From: an uncultured Bacteroidota bacterium
GTDB lineage: Bacteria > Bacteroidota > Bacteroidia > Chitinophagales > Saprospiraceae
Assembly (NCBI GenBank): GCA_937861115.1
Contig: CALMBD010000222.1
Coordinates: forward strand, 1 to 32,966
Direction of reading: 5' to 3'
Length of the DNA: 32,966 bases
Positions within the stretch are counted from its first letter, which is position 1. Each line of letters starts with the position of its first letter. The notes under the pieces were generated by a model. The model saw only the letters and a list, made by a program, of their open reading frames with translations, made no database searches and was not told the origin of the DNA. Below, one piece after another: positions 22,434-30,119 of this stretch. The position numbers and the translations under genes were made by a program.

Positions 22434-25016
22434 TCATGCCGCATTGCGCGCCGCATTGATAATGCCGAACATAGCCCGGAGTACCAGTTTGCGATACAAT
22501 TCCATGGCTTCCGGCGAGATACCCTCTTCCTGCATTTTCTGAAGCGCATACTGCTGAATGGCAATGAGCGGCCAGACGATCTCTTCCCTTAGCGCAATAC
22601 TAACTTTCGACGTAGGATTGTCGGAAAGCAGGTTTTTCTGACCCGAAACATCCTTCAGCATGCGTTCCGTCAATTCGTATTCCTGGTGCAGCATTTTCCA
22701 GAAGCTCGCAAAGCGCGGGTGCTTCCGGTGGTATCTGGTCAGGTCGAAGTTTGATTTGGAAAGCGACTGCATCGAATTTTCCAGGAGCGTCCGGAAAAAC
22801 AGGGAACGGTCGTAAAGCCCCTTTATCGTGCGCTTCCGGGAGCCTTTGTACGCAGCCAATGCGCTGCCCACGCCGTAATAGCCCGGTACGTTTTGTTTCA
22901 TTTGGGCCCACGCGCCGACAAAAGGGATGGCCCGGAGGTCTTCAAACCGCAGTTCAGAATCGCTGCCGCGCTTGGTCGGGCGGCTGGCAATATTCGTCTC
23001 CCCATACCATTTCAGCGGCGTCATTTTTTCCAGATAAGGGACGAAGTCGGGGTGGTTTTTCAGTTTCAGGTAGGCTTCATACGCCTGGTCGGCCAGTTCA
23101 TCCATCAATTGCCTGTCCTTGGCGGTCATCTCCCGGACGTGGTCCGGAAACAGGTGGTTTTCCAGGCCTGCCGTTAACAAGCGCTCTACATTATAGGTTG
23201 CAGACGCATGAGTCCCATACGAACTGCTGATCGTTTGCCCCTGAATGGTTACCTGGATGGCTTTATTTTCGATTTCGCGCCCGTGAGAGGCATAGTAACT
23301 GGCATTGTTGCCGCCGCCGCGACCCGGAGGTCCGCCGCGACCGTCAAAAAATACGATGGTCACACCATTCTGCCGACTTATACGGGTGAGTTCTTCTTTA
23401 GCGCGGTAAATACTCCAGTTGGCGCGCAGGTACCCGCCGTCTTTGGTGCCATCGGAAAAGCCCAGCATGACATATTGCAGGTTGCCACGGCTGTCCAGGT
23501 GGTCGGCATATCGTTTTTGCGTGTACAGCGACTGCATCACTTTGCCGCAGGCAGCAAGGTCTTCGATGGTCTCGAACAGGGGTACGATATCCAGGTTGAC
23601 TGCAGCCGTTTCGGGGTCGCCGATGGTTAGTTGTGCGAGGGCCAGCACTTCTGCGACGTTGAGGGCATTCCGGCAATTGCTGATAATATACCGGTGGCAG
23701 CCTCGTTCGCCGTTCTTTTGCTGAATCGATTTGATGGCCCGGAAGGAGCGCAGGGTTTCCTTGACAAATGGATCGGCAAAGTCATTTTCCTCCAGCCGAA
23801 ATCTGGCATTCAGCAGCATATCGATCCTGGCGGGTTCGTCTGCCTGTTCCATGGCCCGCACATCGAACGACGGGTATTTTTCACGCCACAGGTCAAGAAT
23901 AGCCCGCCATACTTCGCCGTGTTTCCGGCTGTCCTGACGGATATCAATGATGGCAAAATAAAAGCCGAACACCCTGACTTTCAGGATAAAGCGATCGAGC
24001 AGGGCCCTGAATTCAAGCAGGTTTTTGCTGTCGCGATCCGCATCAAGCGCCTTTCTTGCCTCGATCAGGTCGCTAATCAGTTCTGCACAGGAGTGGTAAC
24101 AATCCGGCGATTCCGGGCGGTAGAGGGTGTTATATATTTTGCTTTCCGCTAACGAGAGCCAATCTTCGACATTCTTGAAAGTCAGGCGCCGTCGCACCTG
24201 CCTTATTTCGCGATAATAACACCGGAGCGCACCCTCTCTGAGGCGGCCGGCAACGCGATTGGTGATATCTGCATTCACGGAAGGGTTGCCGTCGCGGTCG
24301 CCGCCCGGCCAAAACCCAAGTGCCAGCAAATGCGGGTTCTCGAAAGTCGCCACATCCTGGTCCAGCGCGCGCAACAGCCGGAACAATATATCGGGCAGGG
24401 TATTGAACAGCACGTTCTCCAGGAACCAGCCCAGGCTGATCGCTTCGTCGTATGGGGTGGGTTTTTCCCGGTTCAGAAAAGAGGTCTTGCCCAGTTGGAG
24501 CAACAGCAGTCGAATGTTTTCCAGGTTGTGGTCGCGGATTTCGTTGCCAAGGTCATTGATGATACCGAGCACCTTTCCGGGATAGAACTGTGTGGGGTGC
24601 GCGGTAAGAACCAGGTGGAGACTGAATTCGCGGATTTTATCCAGCAGTTTCTCCCTTCGCGCCGGGGTATCGAGGCGGGTCAGCATATGCTTTACCGACC
24701 CCGGGCCATCCAGGTCGTGCGATTGGCGGAAGAGGGCATCCTCCACCGAGTCGAACAATACGACTTGCCGTTCGGCGTACTGTATAAAGTACAGCAACTG
24801 ATCCGGGCTGATGGCTGGGCCCGCCTTTTCCGACCTGCCGCCCCAAAAACTTTCGATGATCTGAATAGGCGTTTTCCCCGCCTGAAATCCTTCCCGGCAA
24901 TGGCGGTTGAACAGTGCCAGTCGGGTACCCGTATCTTCGATCTCGCGAAAAGGCAAACTGAGGAATAAACTATTATAGGTATGGTACAGCAGTGCTGTAG
25001 GTGTGTCAACGTTCAT
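22434..25016 (-). CDS. ppc: Phosphoenolpyruvate carboxylase
   Basis: The enzyme carboxylates PEP with bicarbonate to oxaloacetate and refills the TCA cycle, in the cytoplasm. Its 860 residues are close to the roughly 880 of the bacterial enzyme. The first active-site motif is LVLTAHPTQ with His140 (canonical LTAHPTE, so Glu to Gln). Other landmarks are GFSDGTKDGGYLRANW, the Gly-rich loop FFDGRGGPPGRGGG and PFVGAWAQMKQNVPGYYGVGSAL. The C terminus is RNAA rather than the usual NTG. The family is certain. The variant motifs appear typical of a Bacteroidota branch, though this is from memory. A near-consensus -7 (TTACTTTG on the minus strand, 25058-25065) is about 42 nt upstream. Confidence 0.93.
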   Translation of the reverse strand: MNVDTPTALLYHTYNSLFLSLPFREIEDTGTRLALFNRHCREGFQAGKTPIQIIESFWGGRSEKAGPAISPDQLLYFIQYAERQVVLFDSVEDALFRQSHDLDGPGSVKHMLTRLDTPARREKLLDKIREFSLHLVLTAHPTQFYPGKVLGIINDLGNEIRDHNLENIRLLLLQLGKTSFLNREKPTPYDEAISLGWFLENVLFNTLPDILFRLLRALDQDVATFENPHLLALGFWPGGDRDGNPSVNADITNRVAGRLREGALRCYYREIRQVRRRLTFKNVEDWLSLAESKIYNTLYRPESPDCYHSCAELISDLIEARKALDADRDSKNLLEFRALLDRFILKVRVFGFYFAIIDIRQDSRKHGEVWRAILDLWREKYPSFDVRAMEQADEPARIDMLLNARFRLEENDFADPFVKETLRSFRAIKSIQQKNGERGCHRYIISNCRNALNVAEVLALAQLTIGDPETAAVNLDIVPLFETIEDLAACGKVMQSLYTQKRYADHLDSRGNLQYVMLGFSDGTKDGGYLRANWSIYRAKEELTRISRQNGVTIVFFDGRGGPPGRGGGNNASYYASHGREIENKAIQVTIQGQTISSSYGTHASATYNVERLLTAGLENHLFPDHVREMTAKDRQLMDELADQAYEAYLKLKNHPDFVPYLEKMTPLKWYGETNIASRPTKRGSDSELRFEDLRAIPFVGAWAQMKQNVPGYYGVGSALAAYKGSRKRTIKGLYDRSLFFRTLLENSMQSLSKSNFDLTRYHRKHPRFASFWKMLHQEYELTERMLKDVSGQKNLLSDNPTSKVSIALREEIVWPLIAIQQYALQKMQEEGISPEAMELYRKLVLRAMFGIINAARNAA

Positions 25017-25143
25017 AAAAATTATTTGTCTTTTATATACCGGTTTGGAATATGTCGCAAAGTAATATTCATAACCTTGTTCACAAACAAAATCCCTAAA
25101 ATTGCAGGAAACTTGAATGGCTTAAAAATTGTTGGCATAAGTT

Positions 25144-25920
25144 ATGCAAACCCAAACCTCTTATTTGGAGGACATTATAGACGAAAGTGTAGAGATGCAG
25201 GCCCTTCCGCCGGATGTCTTTGACCAATACATGGCCGAGGGTTGGCGCCTGTTGGGGCATTCCATTGTCCGGCATAATTTTTCTGTGTGCCGGGGTAAAA
25301 TGTGCCGCACGACTCCGCTGCGCATCCGACTGGATGGTCTTGAGTTTTCCAAAAGCCAACGCAGGTTGCTGCGCCGGGCCACAGATTTAAACGTTCGCTA
25401 CGGCCCGATCCGTATTACCCAGTCAAAATCACAGCTTTTTGCCCTTCATGCAGCCGCGCGCTTCGAGGAGCGCCGGCCGGAGTCTATCACTTCCTTCCTC
25501 AACGCCCAATCGCACCAGCAGCCGGTAACGGGAATGGAGTTTTATATCACCCACCGCGACGGTACGCCCTTGGCATGCAGTTTCATCCATATCGGCGAAA
25601 CCTCTGTATCGGGGACCTATTGTTTTTACGACCCAAACGAAAAACAGCGCAGTTTTGGCACCTACACCATGCTGCTGGAACTGGCCAAAGCGCAGGAACT
25701 GGGGAAAAAGTACTACTACCACGGTTATGTGTACGATGTGCCGTCTCAGTTCGACTACAAGATGAATTTCAACAATCTGGAGGCCCTCGACTGGGCAAGC
25801 GGTGAATGGCGCCCCGCCAACCGTATTCCGGTTCGCCGATGGTCCGACTTGCTGCAAAAAGAAACGTCGGGCGACGCAAAAACATCGCCCGACGCCACAG
25901 ACATCGATTCGACTGAATAG
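25144..25920 (+). CDS. Ate1/Bpt-like aminoacyl-tRNA-protein transferase family protein
   Basis: This 258-residue cytoplasmic protein resembles the transferases that add Arg or Leu to protein N termini in the N-degron pathway. Family features are the 'EGWRLLG' opening (33-38), paired cysteines Cys49 and Cys54 (CRGKMC), the LRIRLDGLEFSKSQRRLLRR stretch (the family's 'lRi....f..S.sQRrvlrrn' signature), and a GNAT-like second half. That half holds CSFIHIGETSVSGTYCFYDPNEKQRSFGTYTMLLEL and a KYYYHGYVYDVP strand. Length is similar to bacterial Bpt (about 230-260). The substrate aminoacyl group is not predictable by eye, and a GNAT-type function is not excluded. A weak promoter (TTG 25077-25079, TAAAATTG 25097-25104) lies upstream. 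Its 3' end contains a hairpin that looks like the terminator of the convergent gene. Confidence 0.78.
   Translation: MQTQTSYLEDIIDESVEMQALPPDVFDQYMAEGWRLLGHSIVRHNFSVCRGKMCRTTPLRIRLDGLEFSKSQRRLLRRATDLNVRYGPIRITQSKSQLFALHAAARFEERRPESITSFLNAQSHQQPVTGMEFYITHRDGTPLACSFIHIGETSVSGTYCFYDPNEKQRSFGTYTMLLELAKAQELGKKYYYHGYVYDVPSQFDYKMNFNNLEALDWASGEWRPANRIPVRRWSDLLQKETSGDAKTSPDATDIDSTE
25852..25894 (-). terminator. Terminator of the coiled-coil gene, inside the 3' end of the convergent CDS
   Basis: Read on the minus strand, CGTCGGGCGA (25894-25885) pairs perfectly with TCGCCCGACG (25874-25865) around a 10-nt loop. TTTCTTTTT follows at once. It lies about 33 nt past the stop at 25927, within the last codons of the Ate1-like gene. 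Confidence 0.75.
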
Positions 25921-25926
25921 CCGCGA

Positions 25927-26850
25927 TCAGTTCAGCCTGAAACTCGACGCACCGAGCAAACCCTTGTCACAATAAATTGCAACCACGTAATTGCCCGATT
26001 TGAGGCGCTCGTCAAACTTGTAGTGGAACGACATGCGCTGGGTATTTTCAAGCACTGCTGCCTTCACTTGCTGGGCGATAATCTCTACCGGACCGGTAGG
26101 GGCATACACCGTCGCTTTTACCGGATTGTCGCTTACGATTGGATTGCCCTTTTCGTCGGTAATAGACATGTACAGTTTTTGCGGGCCGAGAAATGGCTCC
26201 GGCACATCTGCGAGATCGAAACTTACGTCAATTTCGCGGGTACGGCGCGCTTTCGTGGTTAGTTTATCCGTCTTCCGGGATGTAGTCACCCTGAAGGATG
26301 TGGCCTTGAAAGTAGCCGATTGTGTTTTTCGAATTTGTTCCTCCAGTTGCTTGGCGAGATCCTGGACCTGCCCGCTGAGTGCGGTATTGGTCCCTTTCAA
26401 CTCCTCGTTCTCGCCTGTGAGTCGCTCGTTTTCATTGCGCAGTTGTTCATTTTCGCTTCTCAGGGTACTGATAATCGTTTCATATTCGATCTTGGTTTTT
26501 TGCAGGGCAGCCACCTGATCTTTCAGCCCCTGAATGTCTTTGGCAGAGGTCTGTTTTATTTGTCTGATCGTATTTTCCTTTTGGGCAATCAGCTCGGCCG
26601 TGCTCGTCAGTCGGCCCTGCAGGTTTTCATTTTCCGTACGGGCAACCGCATAAGCATTGGCAAGGCTGTCCAGTTCGCGTTCAATATTTACTTTTTCTGT
26701 TTCCAGGTTTTGGCGTTCCGTTTGTTCTTTTTCTTTCTCCTCCTGGTATCCTTTGGACTTTTGCCAGAAAACAAACCCTAAAATAGCCGCCAGGACGAGT
26801 AAAACCGTGACGACGATGCTGTAGGTACGCGAATTCCTTGTATCACTCAT
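25927..26850 (-). CDS. Membrane-anchored coiled-coil protein with C-terminal beta domain
   Basis: This is a 307-residue protein. A short cytoplasmic N terminus (SDTRNSRTY) is followed by one membrane span (about 11-29, IVVTVLLVLAAILGFVFW). A long heptad-rich Glu/Gln/Asn helix runs from about 35 to 180 with repeated 'ENE.L..EN..L' blocks. A C-terminal domain of about 110 residues opens with TFKATSFRVTTSRKTDKLTTKARRTREIDVSFDLADVP-like strands and resembles extracytoplasmic beta domains. The frame can be extended to 26880, but the ATG at 26850 opens into the span. The family is unknown to me. Lineage relatives exist by impression only. A -7 element lies at 26954-26961. Confidence 0.8.
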   Translation of the reverse strand: MSDTRNSRTYSIVVTVLLVLAAILGFVFWQKSKGYQEEKEKEQTERQNLETEKVNIERELDSLANAYAVARTENENLQGRLTSTAELIAQKENTIRQIKQTSAKDIQGLKDQVAALQKTKIEYETIISTLRSENEQLRNENERLTGENEELKGTNTALSGQVQDLAKQLEEQIRKTQSATFKATSFRVTTSRKTDKLTTKARRTREIDVSFDLADVPEPFLGPQKLYMSITDEKGNPIVSDNPVKATVYAPTGPVEIIAQQVKAAVLENTQRMSFHYKFDERLKSGNYVVAIYCDKGLLGASSFRLN

Positions 26851-26953
26851 GAGTTTTTGTTTTGAAAATGAGAAAATCAAAATTGAATCTGCCGCTGAAA
26901 CGATACAGCGGCAGGAATCTTTTAAGAAGGCGCGTTTTTCTATAAAATTTCGG

Positions 26954-26961
26954 CAAAAATA
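26954..26961 (-). promoter_or_regulatory. -7 element for the coiled-coil gene
   Basis: On the minus strand TATTTTTG matches TAnnTTTG, 103 nt upstream of the ATG at 26850. No clear -33 is seen. Confidence 0.45.
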
Positions 26962-27083
26962 AGGTCAAATAGTGGTAAAAAAGAATTAAATTACTGGCGT
27001 TTAAAGGACAAAAAGTCCGGCAACATTCGGAAAGACGTGCTAATTTTACAACAATTTTACTGCAAACCAAATTTTATGCAAAC

Positions 27084-27473
27084 ATGGGAAAATTACTCTT
27101 TTCGCTGCTACTTGCGGCGGTTTTGGCCTGTCAGCATTCGAATGTAAAGGCGCAGGCAAAAATCTCTCCTGCAGATTTCGAAACCAAATTGCAGCAAGAC
27201 TCAACAATACAACTGATTGACGTAAGAACACCGGAAGAATACGCCGCCGGACATATCGCAGGTTCTGTCAATATGAATATATACGACGACGATTTTGCGG
27301 TACAATTCGGCAAACTTGATAAAAACAGACCGGTACTTGTTTATTGTGCCAAAGGGGGCCGCAGCGCCGATGCGGCGGAGCAAATAGCAAAAGCCGGTTA
27401 CTCGCAGGTATTCGACCTGAACGGTGGCTTCATCGCGTGGAAGGATGCCGGCAAACCGGTGACGAAAAATTAA
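27084..27473 (+). CDS. Exported rhodanese-like sulfurtransferase lipoprotein
   Basis: This 129-residue single-domain rhodanese transfers sulfane sulfur to thiophilic acceptors. The N-terminal signal ends in a lipobox VLAC (Cys16), so it is probably lipid-anchored outside the cytoplasm. The fold markers are IQLIDVRTPEEYAAGHIAGSVN (about 42-63), the active loop VYCAKGGRS with catalytic Cys88, and the closing FDLNGGFIAWKDAGKPV. The 6-residue loop CAKGGR is typical of sulfur-carrying rhodaneses. It is the first gene of a plus-strand run and lies 8 nt before the TsdA-like cytochrome. A near-consensus -7 (TAATTTTA, 27041-27048) precedes it. The substrate is unknown, but thiosulfate, persulfide or polysulfide would fit the neighbours. 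Confidence 0.9.
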   Translation: MGKLLFSLLLAAVLACQHSNVKAQAKISPADFETKLQQDSTIQLIDVRTPEEYAAGHIAGSVNMNIYDDDFAVQFGKLDKNRPVLVYCAKGGRSADAAEQIAKAGYSQVFDLNGGFIAWKDAGKPVTKN

Positions 27474-27481
27474 GATATCCA

Positions 27482-28636
27482 ATGGATGATCTGTCCAACC
27501 TCCTCCTTACCACCGGAGCCCTCGCCCTCGCCGCCGGCGTGCTGATCGGTTTGCACGGCATACGTGCTTACAGTCGTTTAACAACATACCTGAAAGGTTC
27601 CCATGGCTCCACCGGCCAGGGTATCGTTATTCTAGGACTAATCCTGCGCGGCGCTGCCGTGCTGGTACTGGGTGGCATTGCCGTATTCTGGATACAGGAA
27701 AACAGCGGCAAAGAACACCGTCTTCAGGAGATCAGAACCAAAGCTTTAATGGCTTACAGTGACCAGGTAGACTGGAATGCTCCTGACCCACAAACCCTGC
27801 CGGAAGGGCGTGAAGAGCAATTGATCGCTTACGGCCGGGATCTCATCGCACGAACGGGCGACTACTTCGGGGCATACGGTCTCGTACGCCCCAACAGCGT
27901 AAACGCACTGAATTGCCAGAACTGCCACCTCGATGCCGGAAGCAAACCTTTTGGCAACAATTACGCCGCCGTAGCCGCCACCTATCCGAAAGTTCGCGCC
28001 AGATCCGGCCAGTCTGAAGGTATTACCTTCCGGGTGAACGATTGCTTTATGCGCAGTCTGGACGGCCAGCCACTCGATACCAACAGCCGGGAAATGCGCG
28101 CGATTGTTGCCTATATCAGATGGTTGGGGTCGAACGTGCCGGCACAACAGACGCCCAAAGGATCGGGTATCCTCCGGCTGCCGTATCCCGACCGGGCGGC
28201 AGATCCGGTAAAAGGACAGGCCGTGTACACTGCCAAATGCGCGAGTTGCCACGGGCCCGACGGAGCGGGGTTGCCCATGCCGGAAAGTCCGCGCAGTTAC
28301 CCGCCCTTGTGGGGCATGAAAAGTTATAGTGAAGCGGCGGGGTTGTTCAGGGTGTCCCGTTTTGCGGGCTATGTAAAGGCCAATATGCCGTTTGGCGCTA
28401 CATACCAAAATCCGCAACTGACCGATGAGGAAGCCTGGGATGTGGCGGCGTTCGTCAATTCGCAACCCCGGCCCAAACACCGTTTCCTGGCACAGGACTG
28501 GCCTGACATTTCCAAAAAACCCGTCGACCATCCCTTCGGGCCCTATGCCGATACCTTCAGCGAACAACAACATAAATACGGCCCCTACCAACCTATTGAA
28601 GATTTTTACAAGCAGAAAAATGGAAAAGTACGTTGA
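27482..28636 (+). CDS. Membrane-anchored di-heme cytochrome c, thiosulfate dehydrogenase (TsdA)-like
   Basis: This is a 384-residue protein. Two N-terminal membrane spans (about 7-30 and 47-71) precede an extracytoplasmic di-heme part. Heme 1 is CQNCH (145-149) in NALNCQNCHLDAGSKPFGNN. The family signature NDCFMRSLDGQPLDTNSREMRAIVAYIRWL (written in parts: DCFMRS, NSREMRA, YIRWL) contains Cys188. That Cys is 39 residues past His149, close to the spacing of the unusual Cys axial ligand in TsdA. Heme 2 is CASCH (253-257), with Met302 in NMPFG as likely ligand. TsdA oxidises thiosulfate to tetrathionate or runs the reverse. The frame opens upstream to 27344, but the ATG at 27482 is chosen because it begins the first span. 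It ends 17 nt inside the hydroxylase gene. Confidence 0.85.
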   Translation: MDDLSNLLLTTGALALAAGVLIGLHGIRAYSRLTTYLKGSHGSTGQGIVILGLILRGAAVLVLGGIAVFWIQENSGKEHRLQEIRTKALMAYSDQVDWNAPDPQTLPEGREEQLIAYGRDLIARTGDYFGAYGLVRPNSVNALNCQNCHLDAGSKPFGNNYAAVAATYPKVRARSGQSEGITFRVNDCFMRSLDGQPLDTNSREMRAIVAYIRWLGSNVPAQQTPKGSGILRLPYPDRAADPVKGQAVYTAKCASCHGPDGAGLPMPESPRSYPPLWGMKSYSEAAGLFRVSRFAGYVKANMPFGATYQNPQLTDEEAWDVAAFVNSQPRPKHRFLAQDWPDISKKPVDHPFGPYADTFSEQQHKYGPYQPIEDFYKQKNGKVR

Positions 28637-29492
28637 GATATTCCTGAACGGGTACCGCGGCTATGCCAATTACCTCTGGAAGGAGGTGATGCACCCGCAC
28701 TGGGGCAATTATTTTTACTGGCTGATCGGCATTTCGATAGTCGTTTACGGATTGGAACTGCTGTTTCCGTGGCGAAAAAACCAGCCGGCGCTCCGCCGTG
28801 ACTTCTGGCTCGATGTGTTTTACATGTTTTTCAACTTCTTTTTATTTGGGTTGGTGGGATATGCGGCTGTTTCTGACGTGGTGGTCCATGCTTTTAACGA
28901 CTTCCTGGCAAGCGCATTCGGCGTGCGCAACCTGGTCGCCATCAATGTAGCGAGCCTGCCGGGCTGGGCGCAGCTCTTCATCCTGTTTATTGTGCGCGAT
29001 TTTATCCAGTGGAATACGCACCGGCTGCTGCATCGGGTTCCGCAGTTGTGGGAGTTCCACAAAGTGCACCACTCCGTGCTTGAGATGGGTTTTGCCGCAC
29101 ACCTGCGCTATCACTTTATGGAGACCCTTGTTTACCGGAGTATCGAGTATATCCCGCTGGCCATGATTGGGTTTGGTATCCAGGAATTCCTCATCGTGCA
29201 TCTGTTCACCCTGACCATCGGGCACCTGAACCACGCCAACATTTATCTGCCGCTCGGCCCCTTGCAGTATATCTTTAACAGCCCGCAGATGCATATCTGG
29301 CACCACGCAAAAGAATTGCCCGAAGGCAGCTACGGAGTGAACTACGGCTTAACGCTCAGTATCTGGGATTACCTGTTCAAAACGGTTTGGATGCCCAAAG
29401 ACGGGCGCGACATTGCTCTGGGATTTCCCAAAGTGGAAAAATATCCCCACAGTTTTTTCAGCCAGACGATCAAACCATTCCGCAGGTCATAA
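28620..29492 (+). CDS. Di-iron fatty acid hydroxylase / sterol desaturase superfamily membrane protein
   Basis: This 290-residue protein with about four to five hydrophobic segments carries the three-part His signature for a di-iron centre: HRLLH (134-138), HKVHH (147-151) and HIWHH (225-229), with further His near 202-205 and His165. Members use O2 and electrons to hydroxylate or desaturate lipids or sterols. The start at 28620 lies inside the cytochrome gene (17-nt overlap, different frame), so translation is probably coupled. An ATG at 28425 in the same frame is inside the cytochrome and is rejected. The substrate and electron donor are unknown. The neighbouring cytochrome makes redox coupling thinkable but unproven. 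Confidence 0.9.
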   Translation: MEKYVEIFLNGYRGYANYLWKEVMHPHWGNYFYWLIGISIVVYGLELLFPWRKNQPALRRDFWLDVFYMFFNFFLFGLVGYAAVSDVVVHAFNDFLASAFGVRNLVAINVASLPGWAQLFILFIVRDFIQWNTHRLLHRVPQLWEFHKVHHSVLEMGFAAHLRYHFMETLVYRSIEYIPLAMIGFGIQEFLIVHLFTLTIGHLNHANIYLPLGPLQYIFNSPQMHIWHHAKELPEGSYGVNYGLTLSIWDYLFKTVWMPKDGRDIALGFPKVEKYPHSFFSQTIKPFRRS

Positions 29493-29535
29493 CAAGCGCA
29501 GCCATTTCTCAATATATTGAAAAAACACTTTTTAG

Positions 29536-29976
29536 ATGAAAGCATTTCGCTATACAATTCTGATTGTCAGTATATTAATCTGTTCGGCACCTGTGTTCTC
29601 ACAGGAAGCGTCGCACACCCCCGATCTCAATGAGTACAAGGTCGTCATCCAGTTGACCAATGGGGACTCCCTGGTCCACATAGCGCTCGTCAAGCAAATC
29701 GGCCATATTCTCGAGGCAGCGCCGAATACAAAAATCGAGGTGGTTTGCCACAGCGGCGGATTACCATTTCTGATCAGGGCGCAAACAACCCAGGCAGATA
29801 AAATCAAGGCATTAAAGGCCAAAGGCGTTGAGTTCAGTGCCTGCGAGAATACCATGCGCAGTCTGAAGATACAACGCGACGACCTTTTGCCGGAGGCAGG
29901 TACCGTACCCTCCGGCATGGTCGAGATCATCAAAAAACAGCAGGGAGGATGGGCATACATCAAGGCGGGATTTTAG
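29536..29976 (+). CDS. Exported DsrE-family protein
   Basis: This 146-residue protein has a signal peptide ending near VFS-Q (about residue 22). The DsrE/DsrF-like domain follows: KVVIQLTNGDSLVHIALVKQI (about 35-55), KIEVVCHSGGLPFLI with Cys71, and VEFSACENTMRSLKI with Cys103, the position of the conserved sulfur-carrying Cys in the family. The end is GGWAYIKAGF. DsrE proteins relay sulfane sulfur in sulfur oxidation or tRNA thiolation. An exported form points to envelope sulfur handling. It follows the hydroxylase by 43 nt in the same direction and probably belongs to the same unit as the rhodanese and cytochrome. Confidence 0.87.
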   Translation: MKAFRYTILIVSILICSAPVFSQEASHTPDLNEYKVVIQLTNGDSLVHIALVKQIGHILEAAPNTKIEVVCHSGGLPFLIRAQTTQADKIKALKAKGVEFSACENTMRSLKIQRDDLLPEAGTVPSGMVEIIKKQQGGWAYIKAGF

Positions 29977-29995
29977 CGGAGTGAAAGATAAACCT

Positions 29996-30003
29996 TACCT
30001 TTG
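29996..30003 (+). promoter_or_regulatory. -7 element for the second E1 gene
   Basis: TACCTTTG matches TAnnTTTG exactly, 20 nt after the DsrE stop and 117 nt before the E1 start. Transcription would start near 30010 and leave a leader of about 110 nt that contains the nested hairpins. Confidence 0.55.
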
Positions 30004-30022
30004 CGGGCCTTCTCAAATAAGC

Positions 30023-30101
30023 GCGTGTTCGAGGGTTTTCGCAGGAGCCAGACAAGGCAAAAAGCCGTTTTTCTGGCCCGGCCAATCATTCGCGAACACG
30101 C
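30023..30101 (+). promoter_or_regulatory. Structured leader with nested inverted repeats
   Basis: GCGTGTTCG (30023-30031) pairs perfectly with CGAACACGC (30093-30101). Inside, GCCAGA (30047-30052) pairs with TCTGGC (30072-30077), and GGC-AAAAA-GCC (30056-30066) is followed by GTTTTT. The nested hairpins fill most of the leader of the second E1 gene and could be a cis-regulatory or attenuator element. No known riboswitch class is recognised. Confidence 0.5.
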
Positions 30102-30119
30102 TCAAAACACTGCCCAACC

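Noticed and set aside
27746-28591. 281-residue minus-strand frame antisense to the cytochrome gene
   Set aside because: The opposite strand encodes a protein with two CxxCH motifs and the TsdA signature. The antisense frame has no recognisable domain.
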